A stretch of 64,000 bases of DNA from Rhododendron vialii (Eukaryota > Streptophyta > Magnoliopsida > Ericales > Ericaceae), in the NCBI RefSeq assembly GCF_030253575.1, contig NC_080566.1:25992001-26056000 (forward strand). The letters run 5' to 3'. The position numbers and the translations under genes are program-made. Positions 22,290-33,866 of the stretch are shown here, piece by piece (the stretch's first letter is position 1; every line of letters starts with the position of its first letter). The notes beneath the pieces were generated by a model. The model saw only the letters and a program-made list of their open reading frames with translations, made no database searches and was not told the origin of the DNA.

Positions 22290-22941
22290 AATCTTGGTGT
22301 ACTCCGATGAGTGGCTTCGGGACTTCACCCTCGGGTTGAGGCCCTTTGATCCACTGTGACCATTTATTATTTATATAACTCAAAACAAATACATTTCAGA
22401 ATAATATCTACCCATATTAATCGCTATAATTCTTTTCAAGGCTAATGTGAGATCTAAAACGAGTTGTTCTAATTATCTTGTGAGTCCAGAAAAGGCTCTA
22501 ACCTGCCAAACGCCAAAAAAAATAAAAATAAAAATCGTAGAATTTCAAAATTGTGTCTTTGACAAATTTGCTAGTGTTCTGAATAAATGTATAGTCCTGA
22601 AAAACATGAAAGCTAGTCCAATAAAAAATACATAATCTTGAAATTTGTGAAAATCTCATTCGACCATTTCGCGATGTCTAAAAATTTTCAGTCGTAAAAA
22701 TGTAAAATTCCATTGTGATCCCAAAAATCCACTGCTCGAATTGAAAAATCACTTCCAACAGTACTCCCTCACTTCTTTTTTCTATAGACTCTGCACCACC
22801 ACACATCATAGATAACACTATAGTTATTTTACCTAGTTTCATGGTTGATGACTGAAAGAAAGAAATAGCATTGGCTACAACTCAAAATGAAAATATATTC
22901 AACTTGTGTTTTTATTTTTTAAGATTGTGACAATTTAGACA
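22290..22941. other. Spacer without recognised feature
   Basis: This AT-rich stretch lies between two DNA elements. Its short open frames show no domain or splice structure. Confidence 0.4.
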
Positions 22942-22950
22942 TATAATATG

Positions 22951-23147
22951 GGAAAAATTTCTTTTATATCTCTTCGACTTTCACCTAAAATTCATTTTGG
23001 TCATTCACCTTTTAATTTAGACAATAAAATACTTCGACTTTCCAATTGGTTCCAATGTCAACCTTTACACGGATGGTGTTATGTTTTTGGACAGAAAAGG
23101 TGCATGTGCCCAACACATGACCCCTTTTGAGGGGTGTTTTTGCCCAT

Positions 23148-23185
<38 letters not shown>

Positions 23186-24129
23186 CACAACCGGACCAAG
23201 ACAAAACCTAGCCTCAATCTTGATTTCTCCAGCCACCCTCTCCCTATCCTCTCCGTCACCCTCCTCATCCTCCTCCTCTTCCACCCTTTTCCAGGTTTAC
23301 TCCAAGACCTTGCAACCAAACCTTTTCTCACAAATTTAAATGTGCAAAGAAAATAAAAATAACAGGACCAGCTCACGACTGCATATAGAAATCCAAGGGA
23401 TGCTACAGGAGTTGATGATCTCGAATGGCAACAATTGATTAAGGAAATAGAAGTATTAACAAGTGGAGAAGCCTCATTGGCGAACGTGGAGAAGACATCA
23501 ACAACAACGACGACGAAGAATAAGAAGTAGAAAAACCCTTTAGGATTAGGGTTCTCTCAAGAGTAAAGACCGAACCTAGATTGGGAGAATATTGGTGAGT
23601 ATAATAGACGATTTTATGGTCAACGGCGACTCGAGAACCCTCTTGGTAACCTAATTGGATTGTGTATTTTATTCATACCAACGCAGTAAATTAGCTTCAA
23701 TTTGATAGTTATGGATATTGAATTTCTGTAATTGGCTAAATTTGGGTTTTGAATTCCTGTAATTATCACTAATTAGAGTTTAGAATTAGAATTTCATGGG
23801 TCCAATGGCCGGAAAAATTTGCAGGTCCGGTAATGGATTTCATGGATGGAGTATGCAGAGAGAGAGAGAGAGAGAGAGAGAAGGGGTTGAGATTCGTTGA
23901 GAGCTTTGTGGAGAAACCGTGGAGCTTTGCAGAGAAACTGTGGACGCTGCGACTGGGAGTGGGTCTGTGGTGCTTGTGGGTTGGGAAGATGGAGGGCTTG
24001 GCGTTGTGGTGGGCGCGGAAAATGAAGGTTTTGGAGAGAGAGGAGGTGAGGGTGAGGGAGAGGAGAGGGAGAGGGTGGCTGGAGAGATCGATATTGAGGC
24101 TGGGTTTTGTCTTGGTCAGTTGGTCCGAT

Positions 24130-24172
<43 letters not shown>

Positions 24173-24379
24173 GGGAGGACGGGATGGGCAAAAATCCCCC
24201 TCAAAAAGGGTCACGTGCTGGGCACGTGAACTTTTTCCGTCCAAAAATATAACACCATCCGTGTAAAGGTTGACATTGGAACCAATTGGAAAGTCAAAGT
24301 ATTTTATTGTCCTAATTGAAGGGTGAAGGACCAAAATGAATTTTAAATCAAAGTCAAAGGGATATAAAAAAAAATTCCC
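22951..24379. mobile_element. Mutator-like (Pack-MULE-type) element, 1,429 bp, perfect 9-bp target duplication
   Basis: It is flanked by TATAATATG at 22942-22950 and 24380-24388. The inverted repeats are long: the first about 210 bp (GGAAAAATTTCTTTTATATC...) return inverted at the right end (...GATATAAAAAAAAATTCCC), with diverged but clearly alignable copies. The 9-bp duplication and long TIRs fit a Mutator-like non-autonomous element. The interior has an exon-like fragment (23366-23530) and several (CT)/(GA) tracts (23151-23183, 23857-23881, 24131-24175). No transposase was found. Confidence 0.8.
23366..23530 (+). pseudogene. Exon-like fragment captured in the Mutator-like element
   Basis: An open stretch preceded by an acceptor-like AATAACAG reads DQLTTAYRNPRDATGVDDLE, continues through EWQQLIKEIEVLTSGEASL and ends after a Thr/Lys run (TTTTTKNKK) at a stop at 23528-23530. 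The composition looks like a real protein C-terminus. I do not recognise the parent gene. The downstream sequence to about 23600 may be its former 3' UTR. Confidence 0.45.
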
Positions 24380-25090
24380 TATAATATGTTTGATTACTTG
24401 TTTTCATTTCTTAGACATGAAAATGACTTTCAAAGTTGTTGAAAATTGAGGAAGTAGGAAAATGCTTTTTCCTAAAACTTAAAAAGTTTGTTGATGTGAG
24501 TTTACCCTTCAAAGTGAAACACCCCTAATTTTTTTCTCTAGAAAAGTTTCTTGTTTTTTTATCCTCCTAGAGAGGTTTCTATTTGTAACTTAAAAAGAAG
24601 GCTTAATTGCATAAATGGTCCCTACAAAATACTTAATGTATCATTTTAGTCCTTATTAAATTGAGTGTTTCAATTTTATCCTTATAATTTTCGTCCAATG
24701 TTGCTGTCGCTCTTGGAATTTCTAACATTGGCCTGCTCATAGTGGCGAGATACATCGAGATTCGTACCCATCTTACTGCAACAAAAGGAAAAGGTTTGTG
24801 TTTTATAAAAATAACTTAGAGTGGCCACCTGGCATAGATTTTAGGTATGTCAGGTCACCCATTGAATTATCATCAAAATAATTCAAGTATTTTCAAACCA
24901 AAATATTTTATCGAGCCGTACAACTTGGCTTTTAAAACCGCAAATGCAAGGATCCAGGTTATAAATGACTCTGTATTTTGGTTGGTCTGCAAAGTGAGAA
25001 AAGAAAAGAATTTGAAAATTTACTGTTACGAGTGGAAAAGGTGTTAGGCATTTTCATCACCCTTTCGTTACTCGATTTCTTGAGTAACAC

Positions 25091-25113
25091 ATTTTTTTTT
25101 GATCGGCTTCCTA
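25091..25113 (-). mobile_element. Micro-retroposon stub 1 (23 bp) with 8-bp duplication
   Basis: AGTAACAC (25083-25090) is repeated at 25114-25121. Between them lies a T-run followed by GATCGG; on the minus strand this is CCGATC plus an A-run, the 3'-terminal form of plant L1 LINEs. It is read as an extreme 5'-truncated insertion. Confidence 0.6.
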
Positions 25114-25294
25114 AGTAACACTTTTTAAGAGAAATTCATCAAAACTACACTATGAGCGACCAACATTTTAGCTGGTGAACGTGTAGAGTATCAGCGACCA
25201 ATGTTTTAGTCAGTGAAGGTATACACTTAATAGTGACTAAAATAAGTTAGTTGGCAACATTGTTAATCAATCGCGGCTAAACTAACTTGTAGGT

Positions 25295-27084
25295 TGTCAC
25301 GCCCTCGATTTTCAATATAAAAAAATAATCCAATTTGAGAAAAGATCCTCGCATAACATAAATAATACCCAAAAGAGTTCCCAACTGTTTAACTTTACAA
25401 ATAAGTCCCCAAGTTTAAAGAGTTTACAACATTGGTACTCCGGCCCAAATTAAGCTCAAGTATAAGTACAAACAAGTTCTATAGTTCCAAACTAATTGGT
25501 CAAAAGAAATTCCTAAAAGACTAGTTACAAACTCATCTTTACCAAAAGTGAATCAATTACAAAAGATGATTAAGTAACTAAGTGGAGTTAGCTTCCAAAA
25601 ATTCTTCATGTCCAAGCACACCATTGCATGCAATTTATTGCCCGGGATTTGAATCTGAAAAGAAGGATTTTATTGAGCTACACTAGCTCAGTAGGTAAAT
25701 CTTTACCAATCTTATATGTAACTATGACGATGAGTGCAAACGAAGAGGACAAGGAAGTACAGCTCGGTAGATGATAATCAATCAACTTGTAAATGAGCCC
25801 CTATCGAGATTGAATGCATAAGTCATATGACACAAACAACTCAAACAACCCCAACTCGACTCGCTAACCCAAATTCCCACCATCGGTATTTCCACCCCTT
25901 GCGTTACCGTAAAACACCACGAGGATTACCGTGTTGCCACCCCTTGCGTCACAGTGATCCCTAATGACTCGGGTTACCGTATTACCACCCCTTGCGTTAT
26001 GAAACCCCTCTAAGTCTCTGTATTGCCACCCCTTGCGTTACGGGACTTCTTAAACCAACTTCCGACCCAATCAACTATTTTCTCATACAACATGCAAGCT
26101 AAAACTCCCCCATGAACACATTCATAGATAGAACATCCTGCGTTATGCCAACGTCATCACAAAGGCACCATGAACGATCACAAAATACCAACAATCTATC
26201 AAAAGCACTTTAACAACGTTTTAATTAAGTTATTTCTTAATCGGTTCTTGTTTAATGGAAGACCAACGGAATGAGGATAGCATCGAATGGTCAAAGGAAG
26301 TCAATTAGACAAGCTTAAGATAGGTTAGGAGGTGTCCAAGAGGATTTGGAAATGATCGGGGGTCAAAACAATTGACAGAGGAGCAACAGGAGCAAAACTG
26401 GAGTTAAGGCCGTGGTATCGATATTCACAAAAACCGTATCGATACAATATTAACTGTCAACGAAGATAAGTTTATAGTATTGATACGGCGCTTAAGCTGT
26501 ATCGATATAGTGCTTAAGCTGTATCGATACCACAAGGTTTCGAGCAGCAATTTCTGCTAATTTTCAAGCCAAGCACAACAACTAAAATCCAATGATTTAA
26601 TGCACAATTTTACACCAAATCAACATATAAACACATAAAAGAGGTAAAGAAATCCCTACCTCGCAACAATAGCCGAGATTCAAGCGATTTGAACGAACCC
26701 TAGCCTTTTGAACTTCGAAACTCTGATTAAAGCTCAACCCATGGGTCTCCGAGCTTAAGAACGCGAATGGGAGGTCGGAAAGAGGTTGGTTCTTGAATAT
26801 TTTGGGAGATGGAGTGAAGTTTTGAGTGAGAGGAGAGGAGAGAGAGAGAGAGATCGGTGAAGAGAGGGAGAGACCGGATGAGAGAGAGAGGCAATGGAGA
26901 TAAATAATCTCCCACTCCTCACACACTCCCATATATACCCAAGTATCTTTAAACTACACATTCACCCCCTCACTCTCTATTCTTCACTTTGGTCCTCAAT
27001 TCAATAAATCACCCAATAAACCATATTCTTCCAAGTAGCCATTTAATAAATATTTCAAGAATTAAAATTATTTGGGTCTCTACA
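25295..27084 (-). mobile_element. Solo LTR, 1,790 bp, perfect 5-bp target duplication
   Basis: The unit runs TGTCACGCCC...GGGTCTCTACA and is flanked by TAGGT at 25290-25294 and 27085-27089. It resembles the LTR at 6453-8172 along its length (shared CTCGATTTTCAA start, TACTCCGGCCC motif, TATCGATA-type core, GA tract and CT-rich end). It contains about four imperfect copies of a sub-repeat centred on CCACCCCTTGCGTTAC (25890-26045). No internal region or second LTR is present, so this is a recombined solo LTR. Confidence 0.85.
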
Positions 27085-27089
27085 TAGGT

Positions 27090-27240
27090 GATAAATATTT
27101 CCAATTTAGGTTGTTCACTTAGCTTTGGTGAGGCAGTGTGTTCTCTTATTTGGGCATATCTCTCTTGCCTTGTTGCTTTCGCATTCATCCTTGTATTTTT
27201 GCTTCAAGTTAATAAAATTTCTTTTGTCGAAAAAATAAAA
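27090..27240 (+). mobile_element. Possible 5'-truncated LINE tail
   Basis: The stretch ends AATAAAATTTCTTTTGTCG followed by an A-rich run, a 3' end often seen in plant non-LTR retrotransposons. No coding part or flanking duplication was found. Confidence 0.35.
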
Positions 27241-27433
27241 ATATTTATCAGCAACAAAAATTCTCCAATTCTAAACCCTGAAATCCCAAAAACTACTACA
27301 AACTTTTTCCTATTTTCATTGCCTGTAAATTTAAGCCAACAATCATTTCATCCAAAATATTGTCAACCTACTATAATTAATATGAAATTGAAAATTCCAA
27401 TAAATAATTCATTCATAACTTTCATAAATAGAG

Positions 27434-28897
27434 GTGTCTAAATGGATCAATCCCTTCCGTTCAATACCTTCTCTGGATATTTCAACAACTCCAATAAAGG
27501 TGAGGGTGAGTGAGTTCTTTTTAGAATTTTTGAAGGTGGATGACACGACGGGATTGGGACTATTTTGTGCACTTCAAGAAGTATTAGCTAGCCTTCAACT
27601 TGATATTGGTGACTTAAGGGGACAAGGTTATGATAATGGCTCTAACATGAAAGGGAAAATAAGGGTGTGCAAACAAGGATACTTGAAATAAATCCAAGAG
27701 CATTCTATACCCCATATGGTTGCCATAGTCTCAATCTTGTTCTTTGTGATATGGCCAACTCTTGTTCTAAAGCAAAAACATTTTTCGGAGTGGTACAACG
27801 TCTATATGTGTTGTTTTCCTCTTCAATCCAACGGTGGGCAATTTTAAAACACAATTGAAAGATGTGAAGGGTATCACGCTTAAGACATTGTCACAAACAC
27901 ATTGGGGAAGTCGCATTGAAAGCATCAAGCCGATAAGATACCATCCCTCAAAACTAAGAAATGCTTTGGTAGACTTGGCGAACAACACGACGACATAGTC
28001 GATAGCACAAAGTGAAGCTAAATCCCTTGCAAAAAACGAACTTGAGAATTTTAAGTTCTTGTTTGCCATGGCTATTTGGTACAAGTTGTTGTTTGCTGTT
28101 AACATTGTGAGCAAGTTTCTTCAAAGTGAAGACATACGCATAGACCTTGCTATCGAGAAGTTAAAAGGCCTAATTGATTTTTGAGAACTACAGAAAAGTT
28201 GGTTTTGCGGAGGCAATGGTTGATGCTACCAAAATGACAAATGAAATGGGGATTGAAACCTAAGTTTGTTGAAAAGCGCATCATTCAAAGAAAGAAGCAA
28301 TTTGATGAAGATGTTACGGACGAGGTGACACACTCTGCTGAAGAATCAATGAAAGTGAATTACTTCTTAGTAATTGCGGATAAAGCCCTTTCTTCCTTCA
28401 AAGATAGGTTCCAACAATTTGAAGCGTATGAGAAAAATTTTGGTTTCTTGTTTGATTTGGAAAAGGTGAGTTCGAGTGATGAATGCTTGAAAAATCATTG
28501 TACCAACCTTGAAGAAGTTTTAAAGCATGGCAGGATTTTCGATATTGATGGGAAAGATTTGTTTGTGGAGTTGAAATGCTTGAAACAAGTATTGCCAAGA
28601 GGAGTGCAGAAACCAATTGAAGTGCTCAATTTTATCAAACTTATGGCGGACTCTTTCCTAAATTCATGGAATGCGTATAGAGTGCTTTTGACTATACTGA
28701 TTAGTGTTGCCTCGGGAGAAAGAACCTTTTCAAAGTTGAAGTCGATAAAAAATTACCTTCGATCAACCATGTCACAAGAAAGACTAAATGGGTTAGCTAT
28801 GTTATCAATTGAAAATGACTTGGTGAAAGAGGTGGATTATACAAATATAATTGATAGTTTTGCTTCTAGAAATGCAAAACGAGTAATATTCAAGTGA
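27434..28897 (+). pseudogene. hAT-superfamily transposase, broken
   Basis: The segments join into a zinc-finger-MYM-type/hAT transposase: FLEFLKVDDTTGLGLFCALQ and DIGDLRGQGYDNGSNMKGK (27500-27660), EINPRAFYTPYGCHSLNLVL (27680-27740), FFGVVQRLYVLFSSS, then a stretch with stops at 27855-28240. The final 28241-28897 contains the C-terminal hAT dimerisation region: YRVLLTILISVASGERTFSK and LRSTMSQERLNGLAMLSIEN. A frameshift at about 27660 and several stops make it inactive. The N-terminal zinc finger is missing. The right end of the element is probably the GGGCCGGCCCTAG at about 29090-29102. Confidence 0.85.
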
Positions 28898-29172
28898 CAC
28901 TCATGCGTTCTTGAGATAATATGTATTTGCCTATTTGGAAACTTTGTATTTTGTGTTCGTATGTAATGATTAGCAGAACTTTATATTCGTTTGGTTTTTT
29001 TGTATTTGTGATTGTTGCTGTAAAAATTGTTAAGTATTAACTCTTTAAGGGCACACTTCTTTTTATTGGCCTTGGGCACTTAAAACCCTTGGGCCGGCCC
29101 TAGCCACTGGACACCGTCACATGGTACTCCAAATTCATTTTTCATCACACATCTTTCAGTGTATAGAATGAG

Positions 29173-29326
29173 ACTAATGCTAGCATGTATCGAACACCGG
29201 ACCGGATAAAATATTAAACTATTTTTTTATCAACCAGCGTTTGTGCCCGTTCAATACACAAGACTGAAAATAAACCAATGAAATATTTTTTATCCCGTGC
29301 ATCAAACAGGCACAAATGCTAGTTAT
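29173..29326. mobile_element. Short MITE with CTAGCAT-type ends
   Basis: The left end ACTAATGCTAGCATGTATCG and the reverse complement of the right end (AACTAGCATTTGTGCC) share the pattern GCTAGCAT/CTAGCATTT, followed on both sides by a GGATAAAA block. The target duplication is not clear. Confidence 0.45.
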
Positions 29327-29434
29327 CTAATAAACAAACGGCACTGCTAATGCCACAAAGGTTTTTGTTAGTTCCACGACAATTTGTGTAATCTGACTCT
29401 ATTGCTCTAAATCAGTCTTCACATGACTCCTGAC

Positions 29435-29966
29435 TAAGGGTCATCATTGGATCGGGCTGGGCCGGGCCGCCAAGTCACTATCCAAGTCCGTCTGCAGGTT
29501 GGGCTCAGTGGGCTTTTATTTTTTAGCGGCCCGGGCTATCTTTGAAAACTTAAAGCCCAGGCCCACCCACGGGCTTAGCCCAATCAATGGGCCGGCGGGC
29601 TAGCTTTTAGGCGGACCAACTCACAGCGGTCAGAATTTAAAAATTGCCTCAAAAGTGGGGTTTTTTTTACATGCACACACTGTTTGTGTATGGACAGTTT
29701 TTAAAACTCCCAAAAGTTGGTTTTTTGGTCCCCAAATGGATAGACAACTTGAAAACAATAAATTATTTTTTCCAAAAAACAAGGAGATTTTCAACCTTGT
29801 AGCGGGCGGGCTCACAGGCCGGGCCGACGGGCGGGCTGAGTCAAAATTCAAATGCCCAAGCTCGGCCCATAAAAACTTCGGGCTGGACTGGCCCGCCCGT
29901 TGGACGGGCTCAGGCCGAGCGAATTTCGAGTGGGTCTCGGGCCTTCAGGCTAAATGATGACCCTTA
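29435..29966. mobile_element. Phrase-array DNA element B, 532 bp, perfect 8-bp target duplication
   Basis: It is flanked by CTCCTGAC at 29427-29434 and 29967-29974. The inverted repeat TAAGGGTCATCATT matches exactly at both ends. Next to each end lie imperfect GGGC/GCCC-rich word arrays (29455-29620 and 29808-29945) in mirrored orientation; the centre is AT-rich. There is no coding capacity. Confidence 0.85.
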
Positions 29967-30051
29967 CTCCTGACCTCTTCCTCTATCTCTAGAGACCCAT
30001 TATTCTTTTGAAGTTGATGATGAGCGTTTCACACCTCTTGCCATTCGTACC

Positions 30052-31930
30052 TATAACGCCCCGATTCTAGGGAATGTTAATTTAATAAATTTTCCAACAT
30101 TTATTAAATAAAACGAAACATAACATCATTACAAGCCAAATTATCCTTAAATTCGTGTTACACTTATTTAAATATATGAGGGAGGGGTACAAAGGTAACT
30201 TTCACTTCTCTGGACGACCGTCTTCCTCTGCATTATTCTGCTCAGCACCAAACTCTTCCAAATTATAAAATCCCCATGTTCGTCTCTAAACTCTGGCATA
30301 AGATGCCAGGGTCACAAAAGTAACACCGTGAGCAATTAAGCCCAATAGCTAACTCCTACCCCTATGTCCCATACACTAACAAAAATAATATATAACAATT
30401 TATCATTTCTAAAAAAAAATTAGCATCACAAAAATAATCAAATGTGTCGGTGTCTTTCAGAGTTATCGTAGCGTATCGTAAACCGTGTCATCATTTTTCA
30501 AGTATCGATTCCACTTTCTATTTTATTTTCTCGAGCACTGGTTCCGCTGACCATCTTTCAAGACCTACTGGGCTCCCAGGCTAAGTTCAGATTTTGCCAC
30601 CCAAAAGCACTAATTCCGCTAACCATCTTTCAGATTCCATCGGGCTCTCAAGCTCACACACGCACACCCGAGCCATGATTCCGCTAACCATCTTTCAGAT
30701 TCCATCAGGTTCTCATGTTCATACACATGCACACCCGAGCCATGATTCCGCTAACCATTCTTTCAGATTCTATCGGGCTCTCATGCTCACACACACACAC
30801 CCGAGCCATGATTCCGTTAACCATTCTTTCAGATTCCATCGGGTTCTCATGCTCACATAATTACTAATCTTTCACATTTCATTTTCTTTTTACTTTTTGT
30901 ATTCCACTTCTCATTTCTCGTGTCTCGTAATCATGCAACATTTTCTCGTGTTCACATTATTCTTTCAAAGCTTGCTACAATCGTGCGATAATAATAAACC
31001 ACTAATTTCATGCATCTCTATTTTCAACAACATTGAAAATTATAACATCACAACTTATCAACAAACATGCAGTTAATTAAGCATTACGACGATAAAATCA
31101 ACTTTTCAATTTAAACAGTTTAATCATGTGATATCCTAAAAATAATATATAAATAGTTAAACATATAGCACATCAACATTATACTTAGGTGAGCAGATAG
31201 GAGGTTTCTACCGTTCTTCTTGGTGGTAGAGCAGTTATGGAGTACGTCGGGCGAAAATGCGGACGGAGTAACGTCGTTTCAGCTTGATCGAAGAATTTAA
31301 AGAGAATAGTTTTTTTTTCCTCTTTCTCTTTCTCCCCTTCTATTCTCTCTCTAAGCTAACAAATTGGAATGAGAAGTGAGGAAGTGAGGTGTGGTGCGTG
31401 GAGAGAAGGAAAGGAGACTTGCCTATTTATACTAATAACAAGAAGAATCTAGATCACATCTAGAGATCAAATCAAATCTAATAAAATATAAAGCAAATCT
31501 TATATAATCTAAGAAAATCCAAGTATATCTAATAATATCTAATCAAATCTTATAAAATCTTATAATATCCAATAAAAATCTATATAATATCTAATAAAAT
31601 CCAATAAAATCTTAATATATCTAAGTATATCTTAGGATATCCAATCATATCTTATCCTAATCATATCATATCTAATAAAATCCAATGAAATCTTATCCTA
31701 GATTTTTAGGATCACAGACCGAAGGTTAGGGTTCTATAATAGTTGGGTACAAGGATATCAAGATTTAAGATATGAAAAGAATAAAAATAAAAATCCTATG
31801 ATATCAAAGGGTTTTTAATGGCTAGCTCCTAAAGTTAAATTATAATACTATCACTTTAATAAATGATAAAAGAATTTTTAGTAAAAGAATTATAATAAAA
31901 AAAATTGACGTGAAAATTCGGGTCATTACA
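30052..31930 (-). repeat. 3' LTR of the gag-only retrotransposon
   Basis: Length 1,879 bp. The outer plus-strand end is TATAACGCC where the other LTR has TGTAACTCC, so the terminal G has mutated. It contains about four copies of a roughly 65-bp unit around GAGCCATGATTCCGCTAACC (30600-30850) and an AATCTAATAA-type periodic array (31440-31690). Confidence 0.9.
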
Positions 31931-32167
31931 TCCTACCCCCCTTAAAATAATTTCGTCCTCGAAATTAAAATGTTATGGGGTTTTTTTTTTCCCTTCTACC
32001 CCCCTTAAAATAGAAATATGTACGTCAATCTATTTCTGAGGTGGTTTCGAAATTTGTCACATTGATTCCGTGGGCTAGCTTAATAATGTTATTACATAGT
32101 CGAGATGGATCAAACTACATTTATTCTAAAGTAAACGGCAATTAAGGTGGCTTATACTAAAAATATA

Positions 32168-33220
32168 TCATCCTTCTTTAATGCCACCGTACTCAATAGA
32201 TCTTTTTGGGAGTTGATTTCCCGCCTCAGTGCTCTTCTCCTTCTGAGGATGTGGGCATTTATTCTTGTAATGTCCCCATTCTTGGCAGTTGTGACACTGC
32301 ATCGTTGTGATATCGCGACCAGTTCCTTGTGGTGGCCCTTGAGTCTGGCCCTGAGTCGTTCCAACAGATCTCCAGGGTTGATTGTTTGCCTGCGAGTTAA
32401 ATGGTTTCATAAGGTACGGTCCACGGTTGTCGGAATTGGTGTTGCTGTTTTGGCCGGTTCTTATTGGCCCTCCAATGCTAGTCTCAGCCTTCTTTTTGTA
32501 GTCCATATCTGCTCTCTCTAACCTTAGTGCACATTTCACCACTTCAGAGTAAGTGGGAAACGCGTGCCCTACAATAGCTTTCCGGGATGTACTGAGTCCC
32601 CATTCAAATTTTCTTGCCTTGTCATCTTCAGTTGGGATGATATTCTGGGCATAGCAAGACAGCTCCTCAAACCGAGCAGCATATTGAGTAACTGTCAGTG
32701 TCCCTTGCTCAAGGTTCATAAATTCATGCGCCTTAGCTTGTTTTAACGGTGTTGGGAAATACTTGTCCAGAAAGATGTTTTCAAACTCATCAAATGTCAT
32801 TATAGCGACATCGTGAGTCGTTTCCATTAGCTCCCACCAATTGCGAGCCTCTCCTTTTAGCTGATATGTGGCCAGGGCCACACGGTCTCCATCTCGAGTG
32901 ATATCTAGAGTTCGGAATATCACTTTGGTTTCCTTCAGCCAAGCTTCTGCCAAGATCAGGTCAGGTTTTCCATGGAATGCCAGTGGTCGGCGTTTGCAGA
33001 ACTTGTTCATTACTTGGGCACGTGTCATTGGTCTAGGCACATTTGCATTGGGTGGTGGTCGGTTCACATTGTTAGTGACTGCAATGAAGGCTTGCAGCAG
33101 TTGGGCGAGGTCTACCGTTCCGTTCGCTTGGTTAGTAACTAGCGGACCATTGGATGTTGATACTTCATTCTATCCGTTATTGGTATTATCATTTCCTAAG
33201 CTATTTCGCGTAGTCACCAT
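32168..33220 (-). pseudogene. Gag of the LTR retrotransposon, one premature stop
   Basis: The minus-strand frame starts with the ATG at 33220 (MVTTRNSLGNDNTNNG) and meets an in-frame TAG at 33170-33172. It then runs open to a TGA at 32168. It contains the retrotransposon gag domain (FHGKPDLILAEAWLKETKVI, LKGEARNWWELME, FEDEF-like FDEFENIFLDKYFP, FMNLEQGTLTVTQYAARFEE) and a CX2CX4HX4C zinc knuckle (CHNCQEWGHYKNKC). A single stop in codon 17 is the only visible lesion; a GTG or ATG downstream could still start a shorter Gag. Pol is deleted immediately after Gag, so the copy would depend on proteins supplied in trans. Confidence 0.85.
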
Positions 33221-33562
33221 CTACAAGTTAAAATTTCTAAGGATTTAGTATAGAGGCTTCATCTATATAAGAAAGGCCATATATTAGACTTAACAATGTA
33301 AGGTGCAATCGTACACAAACAGTAGGCAGACATAAAGATAAGTGTGCGTACACGAATAATGATCAAGTACTAAAAGAAGCATATAAAACAAGCAATAATA
33401 GATAGTCGAGGCTTCCTAAGTTAGGTTTTCGTCATCCCTCTTCCTAACTACTACATTAAAAGTCTAACCACTGCTAAGCCTTCCTAACTGATCTAGAAGA
33501 TGTCCAAATATCGAACCGTATATACGCCTATCTCAGTCTCGTAGGGTGCTTCATCTACAAGG

Positions 33563-33563
<1 letters not shown>

Positions 33564-33618
<55 letters not shown>
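33564..33618. repeat. (TA)n microsatellite
   Basis: An uninterrupted AT repeat of about 55 bp lies in the gag leader of the LTR element. Confidence 0.95.
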
Positions 33619-33621
<3 letters not shown>

Positions 33622-33845
33622 AATTTCCAAATTCCACATTCGATCCTTGATTTAAGTCATCATCCAATTGTTCGGAAATTCCCAGCTCGGCGGTACTGCC
33701 AATTTCCACACCTTGCTTCAACCCGGAGGTTGTTTTGTCAGAATTTCACCCAATTTGGGATGGTAAACTTAAACTCATTTCATGTTTGTGCAATGGTTGA
33801 ACTATCTTATGGTCTACCCATACTTCCCAAGGCCGAGGTTTTGAA

Positions 33846-33863
33846 CCCAGGACTCTGATACCA
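33846..33863 (-). other. Primer-binding site, initiator tRNA-Met type
   Basis: The minus strand reads TGGTATCAGAGTCCTGGG three bases after the 5' LTR end. TGGTATCAGAG is the standard plant initiator-methionine tRNA complement. Confidence 0.9.
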
Positions 33864-33866
33864 TTT

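Noticed and set aside
23769..24266. Overlapping Ser/Leu- and Arg/Glu-rich ORFs on both strands
   Set aside because: They are driven by GA/CT tracts in the Mutator-like element.
25870..26045. Regularly spaced CCACCCCTTGCGTTAC copies, CRISPR-like at first sight
   Set aside because: The host is a plant, the spacing is irregular and the units lie inside an LTR.
30594..30860. ORF with His/Thr-rich repeats (also at 34409)
   Set aside because: It is a translation of LTR tandem sub-repeats, not a gene.
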